64,000 nt of DNA from JALZBN01 sp035525375 (GTDB lineage Bacteria; Actinomycetota; Acidimicrobiia; Acidimicrobiales; AC-14), in the NCBI GenBank assembly GCA_035525375.1, contig DATLEI010000093.1, forward strand, positions 14,481 through 78,480. The letters are read 5' to 3'. This document shows, piece after piece, positions 33,645 to 42,671 of this stretch (within the stretch, counting starts at the first letter, position 1; each line of letters opens with the position of its first letter). Under the pieces are notes generated by a model that saw nothing but the letters and a program-made list of their open reading frames with translations, did no database searches and was not told the origin of the DNA. The position numbers and the translations under genes are program-made.

Positions 33645-34945
33645 CAACCCGTCTCACCCTTGTCGGCGACCAAAGGGGTCCATTCGCCGAGGAGGTCGAC
33701 GACGCCGTAGACGACTTCGGGACCGGGCTGAACCTTCAGGCTGGCGAACCGCTCCTTCTTGTCGAGAATCGTTGTGCCATCGGTGTCGTGAGCCGCGAAG
33801 GTGAACGTGTACTCGCCGGGACCGAGCGGAAGCTGCTCCATCCGGTAGTCGACGTGGCCGGGTCCAACGTAGGTGGGGCCCTTCGAGTGCGTTGGCTGGA
33901 TGCCGGGGTTGGCGACGAAGACGTCGTTCTCGTTCTCGACCGCCATCGAGAACAGCGGGTTCTCGAGCGGCGTCCGGCAAGAGAAGTGCACTCGAATGGT
34001 CAGCGGTGCCTTCGGCTCGGCGACATGCGTCGGCTCACCGTTGGGGCCGAGGAACTCGACCTCCTCGATGACGATCGGTCGCTGGCGCGCCGGAGCCGGC
34101 TCCTGAGTCGCCTCGGCCCCCGCATCCGCGAGCGATGCCCGAGCCGCTTCGACCTCCATCCGCTCAGCCTCGCTGACGTTGACCTTGCGCAGGTATTGAT
34201 GGACGACGTCACCGGCGGTTCCGACGTGGAGCAGACGGCCGTGGTCGAACCAGGCCGCGTGGTCGCACATGGTTTGCACCAGCGCCAGGCTGTGACTCAC
34301 GACGATGATCGTCACCCCCTGGCTCCGGAGCTTGTAGAGGTGGTCGAAGCACTGACGCTGGAACTCCTCATCGCCAACCGCGATGACCTCGTCGATGATG
34401 AGGATGTCGGGGTTGACGTGAACGGCGACCGAGAAACCGAGGCGCACGTACATACCGCTCGAATACACCTTCACCGGGGAGTCGATGAAGTCGGAGATGC
34501 CCGAGAAATCGACGATTTCGTCGATCTTGCTGGCGATCTCGCGTCGGGTCAGACCGAGGATGGAGCCGTTGAGATAGATGTTCTCCCGGCCGGAGAGCTC
34601 TGGGTGGAAACCGGCGCCCAGTTCGAGGAGGGCTGAGACTCGCCCCTTGGACTGGATGGTGCCGGTTGTCGGCCGGTGGATCCCGGCCATGAGTCGCAGG
34701 AGTGTTGACTTTCCCGAACCGTTGTGGCCGACGAGCGCGAACGCCGAGCCCCGGGGCACGCTGAACGACACGTCACGCAAGGCCCAGAACTCGTCGTAGG
34801 CGGCTCCCCTCCGGCTCGTGATCCGCTGCTTGAGGCTGGAGGGCTTGTCCTTGTAGAGACGGAAGCGCTTGGAGACGCCGTCGACGACAACCGCGGGGTC
34901 GTCGGTGTCGGTGATGGTGTCGGGTAGCTCGGTTATCCCGTCCAC
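33644..34945 (-). CDS. ABC polysaccharide exporter ATP-binding subunit with Wzt-type C-terminal domain
   Basis: 433 aa, GTG start. ATPase at about 15-255: Walker A GHNGSGKST, Q-loop-equivalent ELGAGFHPELSGRENIYLNG, signature YSSGMYVRLGFS, Walker B ILIIDEV and switch His in IVVSHSL. Residues about 295-425 are a beta-rich Wzt_C-like domain (IVIEEVEFLGPNGEP, PLTIRVHF, GPGEYTFTFAAHDTDG) that in Wzt binds the terminal modification of the polymer and licenses export. The methyltransferase fusion in the same operon is a candidate for making that mark. One base separates it from the permease stop. Very likely Wzt-like. Confidence 0.93.
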   Translation of the reverse strand: MDGITELPDTITDTDDPAVVVDGVSKRFRLYKDKPSSLKQRITSRRGAAYDEFWALRDVSFSVPRGSAFALVGHNGSGKSTLLRLMAGIHRPTTGTIQSKGRVSALLELGAGFHPELSGRENIYLNGSILGLTRREIASKIDEIVDFSGISDFIDSPVKVYSSGMYVRLGFSVAVHVNPDILIIDEVIAVGDEEFQRQCFDHLYKLRSQGVTIIVVSHSLALVQTMCDHAAWFDHGRLLHVGTAGDVVHQYLRKVNVSEAERMEVEAARASLADAGAEATQEPAPARQRPIVIEEVEFLGPNGEPTHVAEPKAPLTIRVHFSCRTPLENPLFSMAVENENDVFVANPGIQPTHSKGPTYVGPGHVDYRMEQLPLGPGEYTFTFAAHDTDGTTILDKKERFASLKVQPGPEVVYGVVDLLGEWTPLVADKGETG

Positions 34946-34946
34946 C

Positions 34947-35753
34947 TCAGAGCTCCTCGATCACGTCGCGAGAACCGGCGCGAAAGATGGCCCAGCCGGC
35001 CAAGAGGCTGACGACCGAGATGGCGACAATGCCGAGGCAGCGGCCGCCGCTGGGGACCTGCTGGAGATAGAAGATGTCGCGCGCCGCGCCGACGAACTGG
35101 GTAAGGGGGTTCAATGTGACGGCGACCTGGATCCACTTCGGTGCATTCTCCTGCACCAGCGTGTACGGGTAGATGATCGGCGTGGCGTAGAAGAGCAGTT
35201 GCAGGAGGATCGTGATGAGGTAGTTGACGTCTCGATAACGGACGTTGAACAGGCTGGCGACGAGAGCGACACCGATGGAGAACATTCCGAGGAGCACGAG
35301 AAGGAGCGGCGCGAGCAGCACCGTCCAGCCGAGGTTGCCGACGACGATCAGTACGCCGATGAGGATGACGACTTCGAGCAGGGTCTGGGTCAGGCCAGCG
35401 AGCATGTTGGCGATCGGCGGGCATTCGGGCGGGAAGTAGACCCGCCGCAACAGGGGACCGGCGCTTATCAGGGCGATCATTGATCCGTTGAGCACCGCGT
35501 TGAAGAAGTTCCACACGACCAATGCGGCGAACAGGAAGAGTGCGAACGACTTGGTGTGGCCGTTTCCGGCGACCGGAGGCACGATCTTGAGGAGCGTGCC
35601 GAACACCACCGTGTAGATGATCAGGGTGGTGGCGGGGTTGATGAGCGACCACAACCAGCCGAGCACGCTGCGCTTGTACTTCGCCTTCAGCTCGCGCTGA
35701 GCGAGATTCCCGATGAGGCCGCGGTAGCCCCATAGTTCGGTTGCAGTTGCCAT
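34947..35753 (-). CDS. ABC-2 type polysaccharide export permease
   Basis: 268 aa from ATG 35753, picked because GAGGTGA lies seven bases upstream and the family N-terminus (LIGNLAQRELKAKYKRSVLG) follows directly; a longer frame upstream is discarded. About six helices, a Wzm/TagG family layout, with FALFLFAALVVWNFFNAVL and the conserved RRVYFPPECPP after helix 3. It pairs with the ATPase downstream to form a second exporter, separate from the one at the left edge. The gene starts a leftward operon (permease, ATPase, three-domain GT, methyltransferase-GT) and shares a 98-bp divergent region with the gene at 35852. Confidence 0.92.
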   Translation of the reverse strand: MATATELWGYRGLIGNLAQRELKAKYKRSVLGWLWSLINPATTLIIYTVVFGTLLKIVPPVAGNGHTKSFALFLFAALVVWNFFNAVLNGSMIALISAGPLLRRVYFPPECPPIANMLAGLTQTLLEVVILIGVLIVVGNLGWTVLLAPLLLVLLGMFSIGVALVASLFNVRYRDVNYLITILLQLLFYATPIIYPYTLVQENAPKWIQVAVTLNPLTQFVGAARDIFYLQQVPSGGRCLGIVAISVVSLLAGWAIFRAGSRDVIEEL

Positions 35754-35760
35754 CAGAGAC

Positions 35761-35767
35761 TCACCTC
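35761..35767 (-). promoter_or_regulatory. Ribosome binding site of the second export permease
   Basis: GAGGTGA on the minus strand, seven bases before ATG 35753. It fixes the start of the permease at 35753 rather than at a start some 80 codons further upstream. Confidence 0.7.
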
Positions 35768-35851
35768 GGGAGCGGCGCTTCGCCGACGAGCAGCCGTGGT
35801 CGCGTGCGGAAGGCTCGCGACTACCACCGCTGACGATAGCCTGACGGCTCG

Positions 35852-38800
35852 GTGACCCGCGCCCACACCAACGTGACCGGCGCAGCGCGTGGTGTCGCTC
35901 GCAGCCTGCTCGCCAGCCTCGATCGCTGGGCTCCCGGCGCGGCCGGCCGGGTACGCGCCGCCATGGGCCGAGTGCCCGACGACGTCGCACCAGGCGCCCA
36001 GGCCGGCGCCAGTGTCAGCGTCGGCAGATCGAAGGCGGTGCGCCCAGGAGAATGGCTCGACCGGTCCTGGGACTTCGACCCCGCCGAAGGCGACCTGCCG
36101 TGGATGCACCGCTTCCCCTTTGTCGTCGACCCTTCCCTGCGTGACCGGCCCGCGCTCAATGTTCTCATTCCTGGCCTGCGCGCCGGTGACCTGTCAGGTG
36201 GCCCGAATACAGCGATCCAGCTGGCCTGCCGTCTGGCAATGCGGGGGCAGGCGGTTCGGTTCGTGAGTACTGACGTCGAGCTCGATGACGCCGACGCCCT
36301 TCGCCGCCATATGGAGCAGCTCGTTGGCGGCGCGCCCGATGTGGAAGTGACGACCGCCCAGGGTTCCAGGGCACTCTCAATCGGGGAGAACGATGTTTTC
36401 CTGGCGACTGCGTGGTGGACCGCTCAGGTGGCCCGTCGGCTCATGGCCAAGACCCGGGCGATGCGCTTCTTGTATCTGATCCAGGACTATGAACCGCTGT
36501 TCTTCCCGGCGTCGACCACCTCGGCACTGGCCGAGGAGACCTACTCGCTCGATCACATCCCGATCGTCAATTCCCGCCTGCTGCTCGATCACCTGCGTGC
36601 CGCCGGAGTTGGCCGGTTCGCTGACCCGGAGTTCTCGGCCCAAGCGATCGTCTTGGAGCCGGCGGTCGACGTTGCGCAGTTCCGGCCTCGGGAGCGGACC
36701 GGCGAGGTTCGGCGCCTTTTGCTCTATGCCCGCCCGAGCAACGGCCAGCGCAACCTGTTCGAGTTGGCAGTGGCCGCGCTTCGGCTGGCCGCGCGCCGGG
36801 GCGCCTTCGACGGCGCGCACTGGGATCTGGTTGGCATCGGTGAACCCTTCCCCGACCAAGTCGTAGGTGATCGACTCGTGCTGCGTCCCCACCCTTGGAT
36901 GACGGTTGACGAATACGCCGCCCTGATGGGTTCCAGCGACATGCTTGTCTCGCTCATGTTGTCCCCTCATCCCAGTTACCCGCCGCTGGAAATGGCCGCC
37001 TCGGGTGGCCTTGTCGTCACCAACTCCTACGGGGTCAAGACAACAGGCCGCCTCCAGGAGTTGGCGCCCGCCATGCGCGTCGCCGAGCCCACCGTTGAAG
37101 GCGTCGCCGACACCATCGCTGCCGTTACCCGGGAGGTCTCTCTCGGTTCCCGACCAGCCCCGGACCTCTCGCTACCGAAGAGCTGGGACGACGCACTCGC
37201 GCCGGTCCTTCCCCGGGCGGAGGCGGCCATCAACGACCTCCGGCGCGCGCCGGATCGGCTCGACGAGGCATGGCGCGCCGTTCCCCGCAGCGACTACGAC
37301 AGCCACCGCTTGGCCCGTATGGCCGACCGCCGAGCCCTTTATCAGGGCCCAGTAGCCCGGGGAATGTTCAGCCTGCTGACCCCGGCCTGGAACACCGACG
37401 CCGGCTATCTCCGGGTCCTCGCCCGCAGTGTCCTTGAACAGGGCGACGCCGGTGACTTCGAGTGGGTGCTCACCGACAATGGCTCCGACCGGCCGGACAC
37501 CATCGCCCTGCTCGACGAGCTGGCCCGCCACCCAGCAGTGCGTTTCGAACGGCTGGCGACCAACAAGGGCATCATCGCCGGCATGAGGAACTGCCTCGAG
37601 CGGGCCTCGAACGACTACGCCGTCGCCCTCGACCACGACGACCTGCTCGCGCCGGACGCGCTGCGTGTCGTGGGGGACACCTTGGAGGAGAACGGCCTTC
37701 CCGCCCTCTTCTATACGGACGAAGATTGCATCGACCTCGACATCTTCCGCCGCCCCAATCACAAGCCAGGGTGGGACCCCGTCTTGTTCGGCAACTCCTG
37801 TTACGTCGCTCATCTCAGCGGCATCCGCCGGGAGCTCGCGCTCGAGCTGGGGGCCTATACCGACGAGAGCGCCGACGCCAGCCCCGACTGGGACCTGTTT
37901 TCGCGCGCCGTCGTCGCCGGCCACGCGCCGCTCCACATCCCCGAGATCCTCTACAGCTGGCGGGTGCACGCCGAGTCGACCGCCAGCGGGCACGAGGCCA
38001 AGTCGAACGTCGCCAGCTCTCAGGAACGAGCGGTGACCCGGCTCTTGGCGGCCGTCCCGAACGCCGCCGACTTCACGCTCGAGCGCAACCCTCGTAGCCC
38101 GGGCGCAAACGACTGGTGGACGCGTCGCCGGCGCGCCGGATCAAACGACCTCCCAACGGTCGCGATCCGACCCGAGCTTGAACCTGAGCAACTGGCGAAG
38201 CAGATCGCCGCGATCGCAGGACACAGTCGGCTGGTTCACCTCCAAGCCGACGGCGTCCAGCCGGTCGACGATGAATGGCGCTGGGAGTGCCTTGGACTGG
38301 TGGAGCGGTTCCCGGATACGGCGGTTGTCGGGGGTCGCATCATCAATGACCACGTGGTGATCGGCGCCGCCGGCTACTTCGGTTTCGGACGCGGTTGGGA
38401 CGGACCCGAGGTCGGCCAGGACACCGACGATTTCGGGCATCTCGACCTCACCGCCAAGCAGCACTCGGTCGACGTCGTCCCCGCCGACCACTGCGTTGCT
38501 GATCCTGCGCTCGTCATCGCCGCTGCTGAGGTGCTCGCCCTTCGGGGTCAACCACTGACGTTGCTGGCGCCGTGGTTGGGAGTGTTGGCGCGCCGGCGCG
38601 GCCTCCGCTGTGTCGTGTCTCCCCATGTGCTCGCCGACGGTGCCCCTACGTTGGATTACTGGGTGACGGCCGCGCAGCGGCACTCATTCCTGGTCGAACA
38701 TTCCGACCTGTTGGGAACAACGCCAACGCTCTCGTCGCGCCTTGATCTGCGCGCCGGGCGGGCCTTCGCGCCGGTCGACGATGTCACTCGTGCCAACCAC

Positions 38801-38854
38801 GTGGCCGAACTCCTCAGCGGTGAGGGTGAGGGCGACGGTGGTCCGGTTGAGTGA
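35852..38854 (+). CDS. Multidomain glycosyltransferase (WsaF-like GT4 + GT2)
   Basis: 1000 aa with GTG start. Residues about 95-450 are a WsaF-like GT4 (LNVLIPGLRAGDLSGGPNTA, FLYLIQDYEPLFFPASTTSA, LLYARPSNGQRNLFELAVAA, HPSYPPLEMAASGGLVVTNS). Residues about 505-740 are a GT2 (FSLLTPAWNTDAGYLRVLA, LTDNGSDRPDT, VALDHDDLLAPDALRVV, PDWDLFSRA). Residues about 760-960 look like a third, degenerate GT-A domain lacking obvious metal ligands. It carries the same modules as the 1005-aa enzyme across the divergent region, but in a different order. Probably a rhamnan- or mannan-like chain builder for the same exporter. Confidence 0.87.
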   Translation: MTRAHTNVTGAARGVARSLLASLDRWAPGAAGRVRAAMGRVPDDVAPGAQAGASVSVGRSKAVRPGEWLDRSWDFDPAEGDLPWMHRFPFVVDPSLRDRPALNVLIPGLRAGDLSGGPNTAIQLACRLAMRGQAVRFVSTDVELDDADALRRHMEQLVGGAPDVEVTTAQGSRALSIGENDVFLATAWWTAQVARRLMAKTRAMRFLYLIQDYEPLFFPASTTSALAEETYSLDHIPIVNSRLLLDHLRAAGVGRFADPEFSAQAIVLEPAVDVAQFRPRERTGEVRRLLLYARPSNGQRNLFELAVAALRLAARRGAFDGAHWDLVGIGEPFPDQVVGDRLVLRPHPWMTVDEYAALMGSSDMLVSLMLSPHPSYPPLEMAASGGLVVTNSYGVKTTGRLQELAPAMRVAEPTVEGVADTIAAVTREVSLGSRPAPDLSLPKSWDDALAPVLPRAEAAINDLRRAPDRLDEAWRAVPRSDYDSHRLARMADRRALYQGPVARGMFSLLTPAWNTDAGYLRVLARSVLEQGDAGDFEWVLTDNGSDRPDTIALLDELARHPAVRFERLATNKGIIAGMRNCLERASNDYAVALDHDDLLAPDALRVVGDTLEENGLPALFYTDEDCIDLDIFRRPNHKPGWDPVLFGNSCYVAHLSGIRRELALELGAYTDESADASPDWDLFSRAVVAGHAPLHIPEILYSWRVHAESTASGHEAKSNVASSQERAVTRLLAAVPNAADFTLERNPRSPGANDWWTRRRRAGSNDLPTVAIRPELEPEQLAKQIAAIAGHSRLVHLQADGVQPVDDEWRWECLGLVERFPDTAVVGGRIINDHVVIGAAGYFGFGRGWDGPEVGQDTDDFGHLDLTAKQHSVDVVPADHCVADPALVIAAAEVLALRGQPLTLLAPWLGVLARRRGLRCVVSPHVLADGAPTLDYWVTAAQRHSFLVEHSDLLGTTPTLSSRLDLRAGRAFAPVDDVTRANHVAELLSGEGEGDGGPVE

Positions 38855-40511
38855 GGGCAAGGTCAAGCGGGGGACGGGCCTCCTCGTCTTTCTTGCACTG
38901 TGGCTCGTGTTCTGCAGCTGGGCCTTCGCCACTCCACTGTTCGGTGGTCCCGACGAGCCCACCCATTCGATACGCGCCGCGTCCGTGGCCCGGGGTCAGA
39001 TCCTCGGGCCGGGCCGGCCGGGAGGTTTCACCTCGGTCACCGCCCCGGCGATCTACGACGAGATGGGAACCAAGATCTCGTGCTGGGTCCACGACTCCGA
39101 GATCACCGCAACCTGCGCGGGGGACTTTGTTGGGTCGGCCGAGGAGAAGGAGACGACGACCTACGTGGGTCGCTACAACCCCTTCTATTACGCCGCGGTC
39201 GGCGTTCCGTCTCTCGCTTTTCCCGACGACACCGGCATATACCTCATGCGGCTGATGAGCACAGCGCTGGCCGCGGCCCTCTTCACGTTTGCCGCTCTCG
39301 CCGCGATGCGGGCGCGGCGGCCGCCGCTGGCCCTCCTCGGACTGGCGTTCTGCCTTACCCCTATGGCGTGCTTCCTTGCCGGCGTGATCAATCCAAACGG
39401 GATGGAGATCGCGGCGGCTGCCTGCCTTTGGACGGCGGGTCTCCTCGTGTTCGATCCCCGCACCAGGGGCCCGGCGGCCATCGCCTTCACAGTGTTGGGC
39501 GCCAGCGTGCTTGCATTGTCGCGGGGGCTGTCACCGGTCTGGTTGGTGCTGATTGTCGCCCTGCAGGCACTTGCTGCCGTTCCCGACTGGGGCCGGTCGC
39601 TGTTCTCCGATCGCAAGTTGCGATTGCCGGCAGCTGTGGTTGTTGTCGTCGCCGGTGCAGCCGCGGTGTGGATCGTCTTTGCCGACGCGCTCACGGTGTT
39701 CCCGGTATCGAAGCCGCTCCATGGATCGACAGCTGTTATCGCGTTGAGCATCCTCGGCAAGACCGATCCGTTCCTCCGGGAGATGATCGGTGAGCTGCAG
39801 TGGCTCGACACGTCAGTCCCGTCGCTGACCTATGCCGCGTGGTTCGTCGGCGTTGGCATGGTCACGCTGCTTGCATTCATCGTTGGGCGCGGACGGGTGC
39901 GGGTCGCCATCCTGGCCTGCGCGGTCCTTACCCTTCTGACGCCGCTCCTGCAGATCCCAAGTGTCCGCACGACCGGGTTGCTCTGGCAGGGCCGGTACTC
40001 ACTGCCGCTTGCCATCGGAATCCCCGTCCTGGCGGTGTACGCGTTGGCGGATACCAACGCCGAGATCTATGCCTTGGTGCGACGAATCGCTGCCGCGCTC
40101 GGGGTCGCGCTCGGTGTCGGTCTGGTCGCGGCCTTCTTTTGGGCCGGACGGCGCAACGCGGTCGGTACCGACGGTCCGTTCTGGTTCCTCGGGAAGGAGA
40201 CATGGTCACCGCCGCTGCCCTTTGTCTTGCTGCTGGTCGGAAACGCCGTGGGCGTCAGCGTGCTGGTGGGGCTGTTCCTCAAGGTGACCCATAGCGTCAG
40301 TGCTCCGGGTATTGCTGACGTGCACCTGATCCGGCCCCCCTCGCCCCCGGTCGACCGCCCATCGCGGACCCGTCAGGCGACACTCCCGCCGAGCTCTCCC
40401 GACCTCGGTGAGGCCCTACGCGCGCAGAGCAGCGACGACGGCCTCTACGATGAGCCCGCCAGCCGGCACGATTCCGCCACACCAAATGCTGAACAGAGGG
40501 AGACGTCATGA
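38838..40511 (+). CDS. DUF2142-like polytopic membrane protein
   Basis: 557 aa from GTG 38838, where GAGGG sits six bases upstream; this overlaps the glycosyltransferase end by 17 bp. About 11-12 helices. The first outer loop holds WAFATPLFGGPDEPTHSIRA, the PDE-P-H signature of the DUF2142 family, whose Asp-Glu pair recalls the catalytic loop of GT-C glycosyltransferases. RYNPFYYAAVG follows, as in related proteins. The C-terminal ~75 residues are a soluble Pro/Ser-rich tail. Likely a lipid-linked-sugar-using transferase or flippase-like partner; not experimentally defined. Confidence 0.82.
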   Translation: MVRLSEGKVKRGTGLLVFLALWLVFCSWAFATPLFGGPDEPTHSIRAASVARGQILGPGRPGGFTSVTAPAIYDEMGTKISCWVHDSEITATCAGDFVGSAEEKETTTYVGRYNPFYYAAVGVPSLAFPDDTGIYLMRLMSTALAAALFTFAALAAMRARRPPLALLGLAFCLTPMACFLAGVINPNGMEIAAAACLWTAGLLVFDPRTRGPAAIAFTVLGASVLALSRGLSPVWLVLIVALQALAAVPDWGRSLFSDRKLRLPAAVVVVVAGAAAVWIVFADALTVFPVSKPLHGSTAVIALSILGKTDPFLREMIGELQWLDTSVPSLTYAAWFVGVGMVTLLAFIVGRGRVRVAILACAVLTLLTPLLQIPSVRTTGLLWQGRYSLPLAIGIPVLAVYALADTNAEIYALVRRIAAALGVALGVGLVAAFFWAGRRNAVGTDGPFWFLGKETWSPPLPFVLLLVGNAVGVSVLVGLFLKVTHSVSAPGIADVHLIRPPSPPVDRPSRTRQATLPPSSPDLGEALRAQSSDDGLYDEPASRHDSATPNAEQRETS

Positions 40512-41002
40512 AGCGGTGGGTCCCAGTCCTTGCAGTGGTCGCAGGTCTGGCGCTGAGCGCGTGCGGCTCTGACGATAAGGACTCAGCGACGGCGACCTCA
40601 ACGACGGCTGCGACCGGCGCGACGCCAACCTCCCAGGCCTACACGGGCAACCCCGATAGCCGCTTCTGCCAGGTCGCCTCCGACGTCAGCCAGCGATTCG
40701 CGAATCTTGGTGTCGCGTTGCAAGGGACTGCCGACGGGCTTCGCAGCGCGATCAGCGGTCTCAAGACCGTCGTTGACGACGCCAAAGCTTCGGCCCCACC
40801 GGCGCTGAAAGGTGACGTAGACGCTCTGGCCAACGCCTTCAACCAGTTCTCCGACCAGGTGCAGGCTGCGAACTACGAGCCGAAGGCCGCAGCGGCAGCA
40901 GTCGCCAAGCTTGGCACCGCTGACGTCCAGACCGCGGGTGGGCACCTGCAGGCCTACGGCCAGCAGGTCTGTGGCATCGGCACCCCGTCGTCAACGCCCT
41001 AA
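40508..41002 (+). CDS. Small lipoprotein, hypothetical
   Basis: 164 aa. Signal peptide with lipobox LALSACGSDDKD (Cys near residue 19), so it is anchored to the outer face of the membrane. A Thr/Ala-rich linker is followed by a helical domain of about 110 residues (QVASDVSQRFANLGVALQGT) with one Cys at each end (SRFCQVA and QQVCGIG), probably a disulfide. ATG overlaps the previous stop (ATGA), with GGGAG upstream. It lies between the membrane protein and cofD. No family recognised; a small helical-bundle lipoprotein. Confidence 0.8.
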   Translation: MKRWVPVLAVVAGLALSACGSDDKDSATATSTTAATGATPTSQAYTGNPDSRFCQVASDVSQRFANLGVALQGTADGLRSAISGLKTVVDDAKASAPPALKGDVDALANAFNQFSDQVQAANYEPKAAAAAVAKLGTADVQTAGGHLQAYGQQVCGIGTPSSTP

Positions 41003-41019
41003 ACCCAAGGGATCCATCG

Positions 41020-41976
41020 GTGCTCGCCTTGGCGGGGGGTGTCGGCGCGGCACGGTTCCTGGTCGGCGCAGTCGACGTCGTCGACCCGGCGCGGGTGACT
41101 GCGATCGTCAACACCGGCGACGACGTGATGCTGCACGGTCTTCACATCAGCCCTGATCTGGACACGGTCATGTACACACTGGCTGCGGCGGTCAACCCCG
41201 AGACTGGCTGGGGGCTCACGGGCGAGACGTGGCGGGTCATGGAAGCGCTCGAGCGGTTTGCGCCAGCCCGGCCCTCAGACTCAATGGCGGGCATGACATG
41301 GTTCCGCTTGGGTGATCAAGACCTGGGGACGCACCTGTATCGCACGCAGCGCCTGCGCGAGGGAGCACCACTATCGGTTGTCACTGCGGAGCTCACCTCG
41401 GCCTGGGGGGTTGGCGTGTGCCTGCTGCCCATGACCGATGACGCAGTGGAGACCCGGATGGTTGTGGCCGGCGAGGGCGAGATCGGCTTCCAGGACTACT
41501 TCGTCGCCCGGGCCCATTCCGTCGCCGTCGACGGCGTGCGTTTTGCGGGAGCCGGCGCGTCCCGGCCCGCGCCGGGCGTTGTCGAGAGCATCGAAGCCGC
41601 CGAGACCGTTGTCATCTGCCCGTCGAACCCGATCGTCTCGATTGGCCCGATTCTCGCGGTGCCCGGCATCATTGAAGCCGTCACGCGCCGGCGCGAGGCA
41701 ACTGTCGCGGTGTCACCGATCGTTGCCGGCGCGGCCCTGAAGGGCCCGGCGGCGCGCCTGATGTCGGAGCTCGGTCACGAGCCGAGCGTGGTGGGTGTGG
41801 CTCGCATTTACGCGCCGGTGGCCGCCACGTTGGTCATCGACGCTGCCGATGACGCTCTCGCGCCCGCAGTAGAGGCGGAGGGGATGCGTTGCGTCGTTGC
41901 GCCGACGGTGATGCACACGCCGGCGGTGGCCGCCGCTCTCGCCCGCACCGTTCTGAGCACGGCGGCCCGTCGGTGA
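41020..41976 (+). CDS. cofD: F420 biosynthesis: 2-phospho-L-lactate / enolpyruvate transferase (CofD/FbiA)
   Basis: 318 aa, GTG start with AAGGGA about seven bases upstream. LALAGGVGAARFLVGAV at the N-terminus, TAIVNTGDDVMLHGLHISPD (substrate and Fo site), WFRLGDQDLGTHLYRTQRL and ICPSNPIVSIGPIL are CofD signatures, and length matches. In actinobacteria the enzyme transfers an enolpyruvyl-phosphate unit to Fo, giving dehydro-F420-0 (established for mycobacterial FbiA). cofE follows with a GTGA overlap, so the two are co-translated. Confidence 0.95.
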   Translation: MLALAGGVGAARFLVGAVDVVDPARVTAIVNTGDDVMLHGLHISPDLDTVMYTLAAAVNPETGWGLTGETWRVMEALERFAPARPSDSMAGMTWFRLGDQDLGTHLYRTQRLREGAPLSVVTAELTSAWGVGVCLLPMTDDAVETRMVVAGEGEIGFQDYFVARAHSVAVDGVRFAGAGASRPAPGVVESIEAAETVVICPSNPIVSIGPILAVPGIIEAVTRRREATVAVSPIVAGAALKGPAARLMSELGHEPSVVGVARIYAPVAATLVIDAADDALAPAVEAEGMRCVVAPTVMHTPAVAAALARTVLSTAARR

Positions 41977-42671
41977 GCGGAATCGAGATCATCCCCGTCG
42001 AGGGTCTGCCCGAGGTGCAGCCCGGTGATGTCTTGGCCCAGCTCATCGCCGATCGGGTGACCTTGCAGGATCGAGACGTCGTCGTTGTGACCCAGAAAGT
42101 CGTCTCCAAGGCCGAGGGCCGGGTTGTCGACCTCGACGAGTCCGATCTGGCGGCGCGCCAGGCGCTGGTCGAGGCCGAGTCGGTGCGGGTGTTGCGCCGG
42201 CGCGCTGGGCTGGTGGTCAGCGAGACGCGCCACGGGTTCGTCTGCGCGAACGCAGGCGTGGACGTGTCGAACGTGCCACGGGGGAAAGCTGCCCTTCTAC
42301 CGGTCGACCCCGACCGGTCGGCGCGCCGTATCCGCGACGGTATCCGGGCCCGCGTCGCAGTTGAAGTGGGCGTGATCGTGTCCGACACTTTCGGACGGAC
42401 CTGGCGCGTGGGCGTCACCGATGTGGCGATTGGATGCGCCGGGATCGCCGCGGTCGTCGACCTTCGCGGCACCACTGACTCGGGGGGACGGACCCTCGTC
42501 GCAACCGAGGTCGCGGTCGCCGACGAGCTGGCCGGCGCCGCCGAACTGGTGATGGGAAAATCCAGCGAAATCGCAGTTGCGGTCGTGCGCGGGGTGGAGG
42601 GGTCGTGGTTCAGAGAGTCCTCGGCGCGCGCCGAGATCGTCCGTCCTCACCGAGAAGACCTTTTCCGCTAG
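41973..42671 (+). CDS. cofE: F420-0:gamma-glutamyl ligase (CofE), single domain
   Basis: 232 aa. Starts at the GTG that overlaps the cofD stop (SGIEIIPVEGLPEVQPGD). VVVVTQKVVSKAEGRVVDL, VCANAGVDVSNVP and VGVIVSDTFGRTWRVGVTDV are CofE signatures. The enzyme adds gamma-linked glutamates to F420-0 using GTP. Mycobacterial FbiB is nearly twice as long because a C-terminal nitroreductase-type domain reduces dehydro-F420-0; that domain is missing here. The stop codon TAG shares its bases with the stop of the convergent epimerase gene. Confidence 0.94.
   Translation: MSGIEIIPVEGLPEVQPGDVLAQLIADRVTLQDRDVVVVTQKVVSKAEGRVVDLDESDLAARQALVEAESVRVLRRRAGLVVSETRHGFVCANAGVDVSNVPRGKAALLPVDPDRSARRIRDGIRARVAVEVGVIVSDTFGRTWRVGVTDVAIGCAGIAAVVDLRGTTDSGGRTLVATEVAVADELAGAAELVMGKSSEIAVAVVRGVEGSWFRESSARAEIVRPHREDLFR

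Noticed and set aside
35754..35990. 79-residue N-terminal extension of the second export permease
   Set aside because: Overlaps the divergent gene start, is Arg-rich, and a strong ribosome site with family-typical N-terminus marks ATG 35753.
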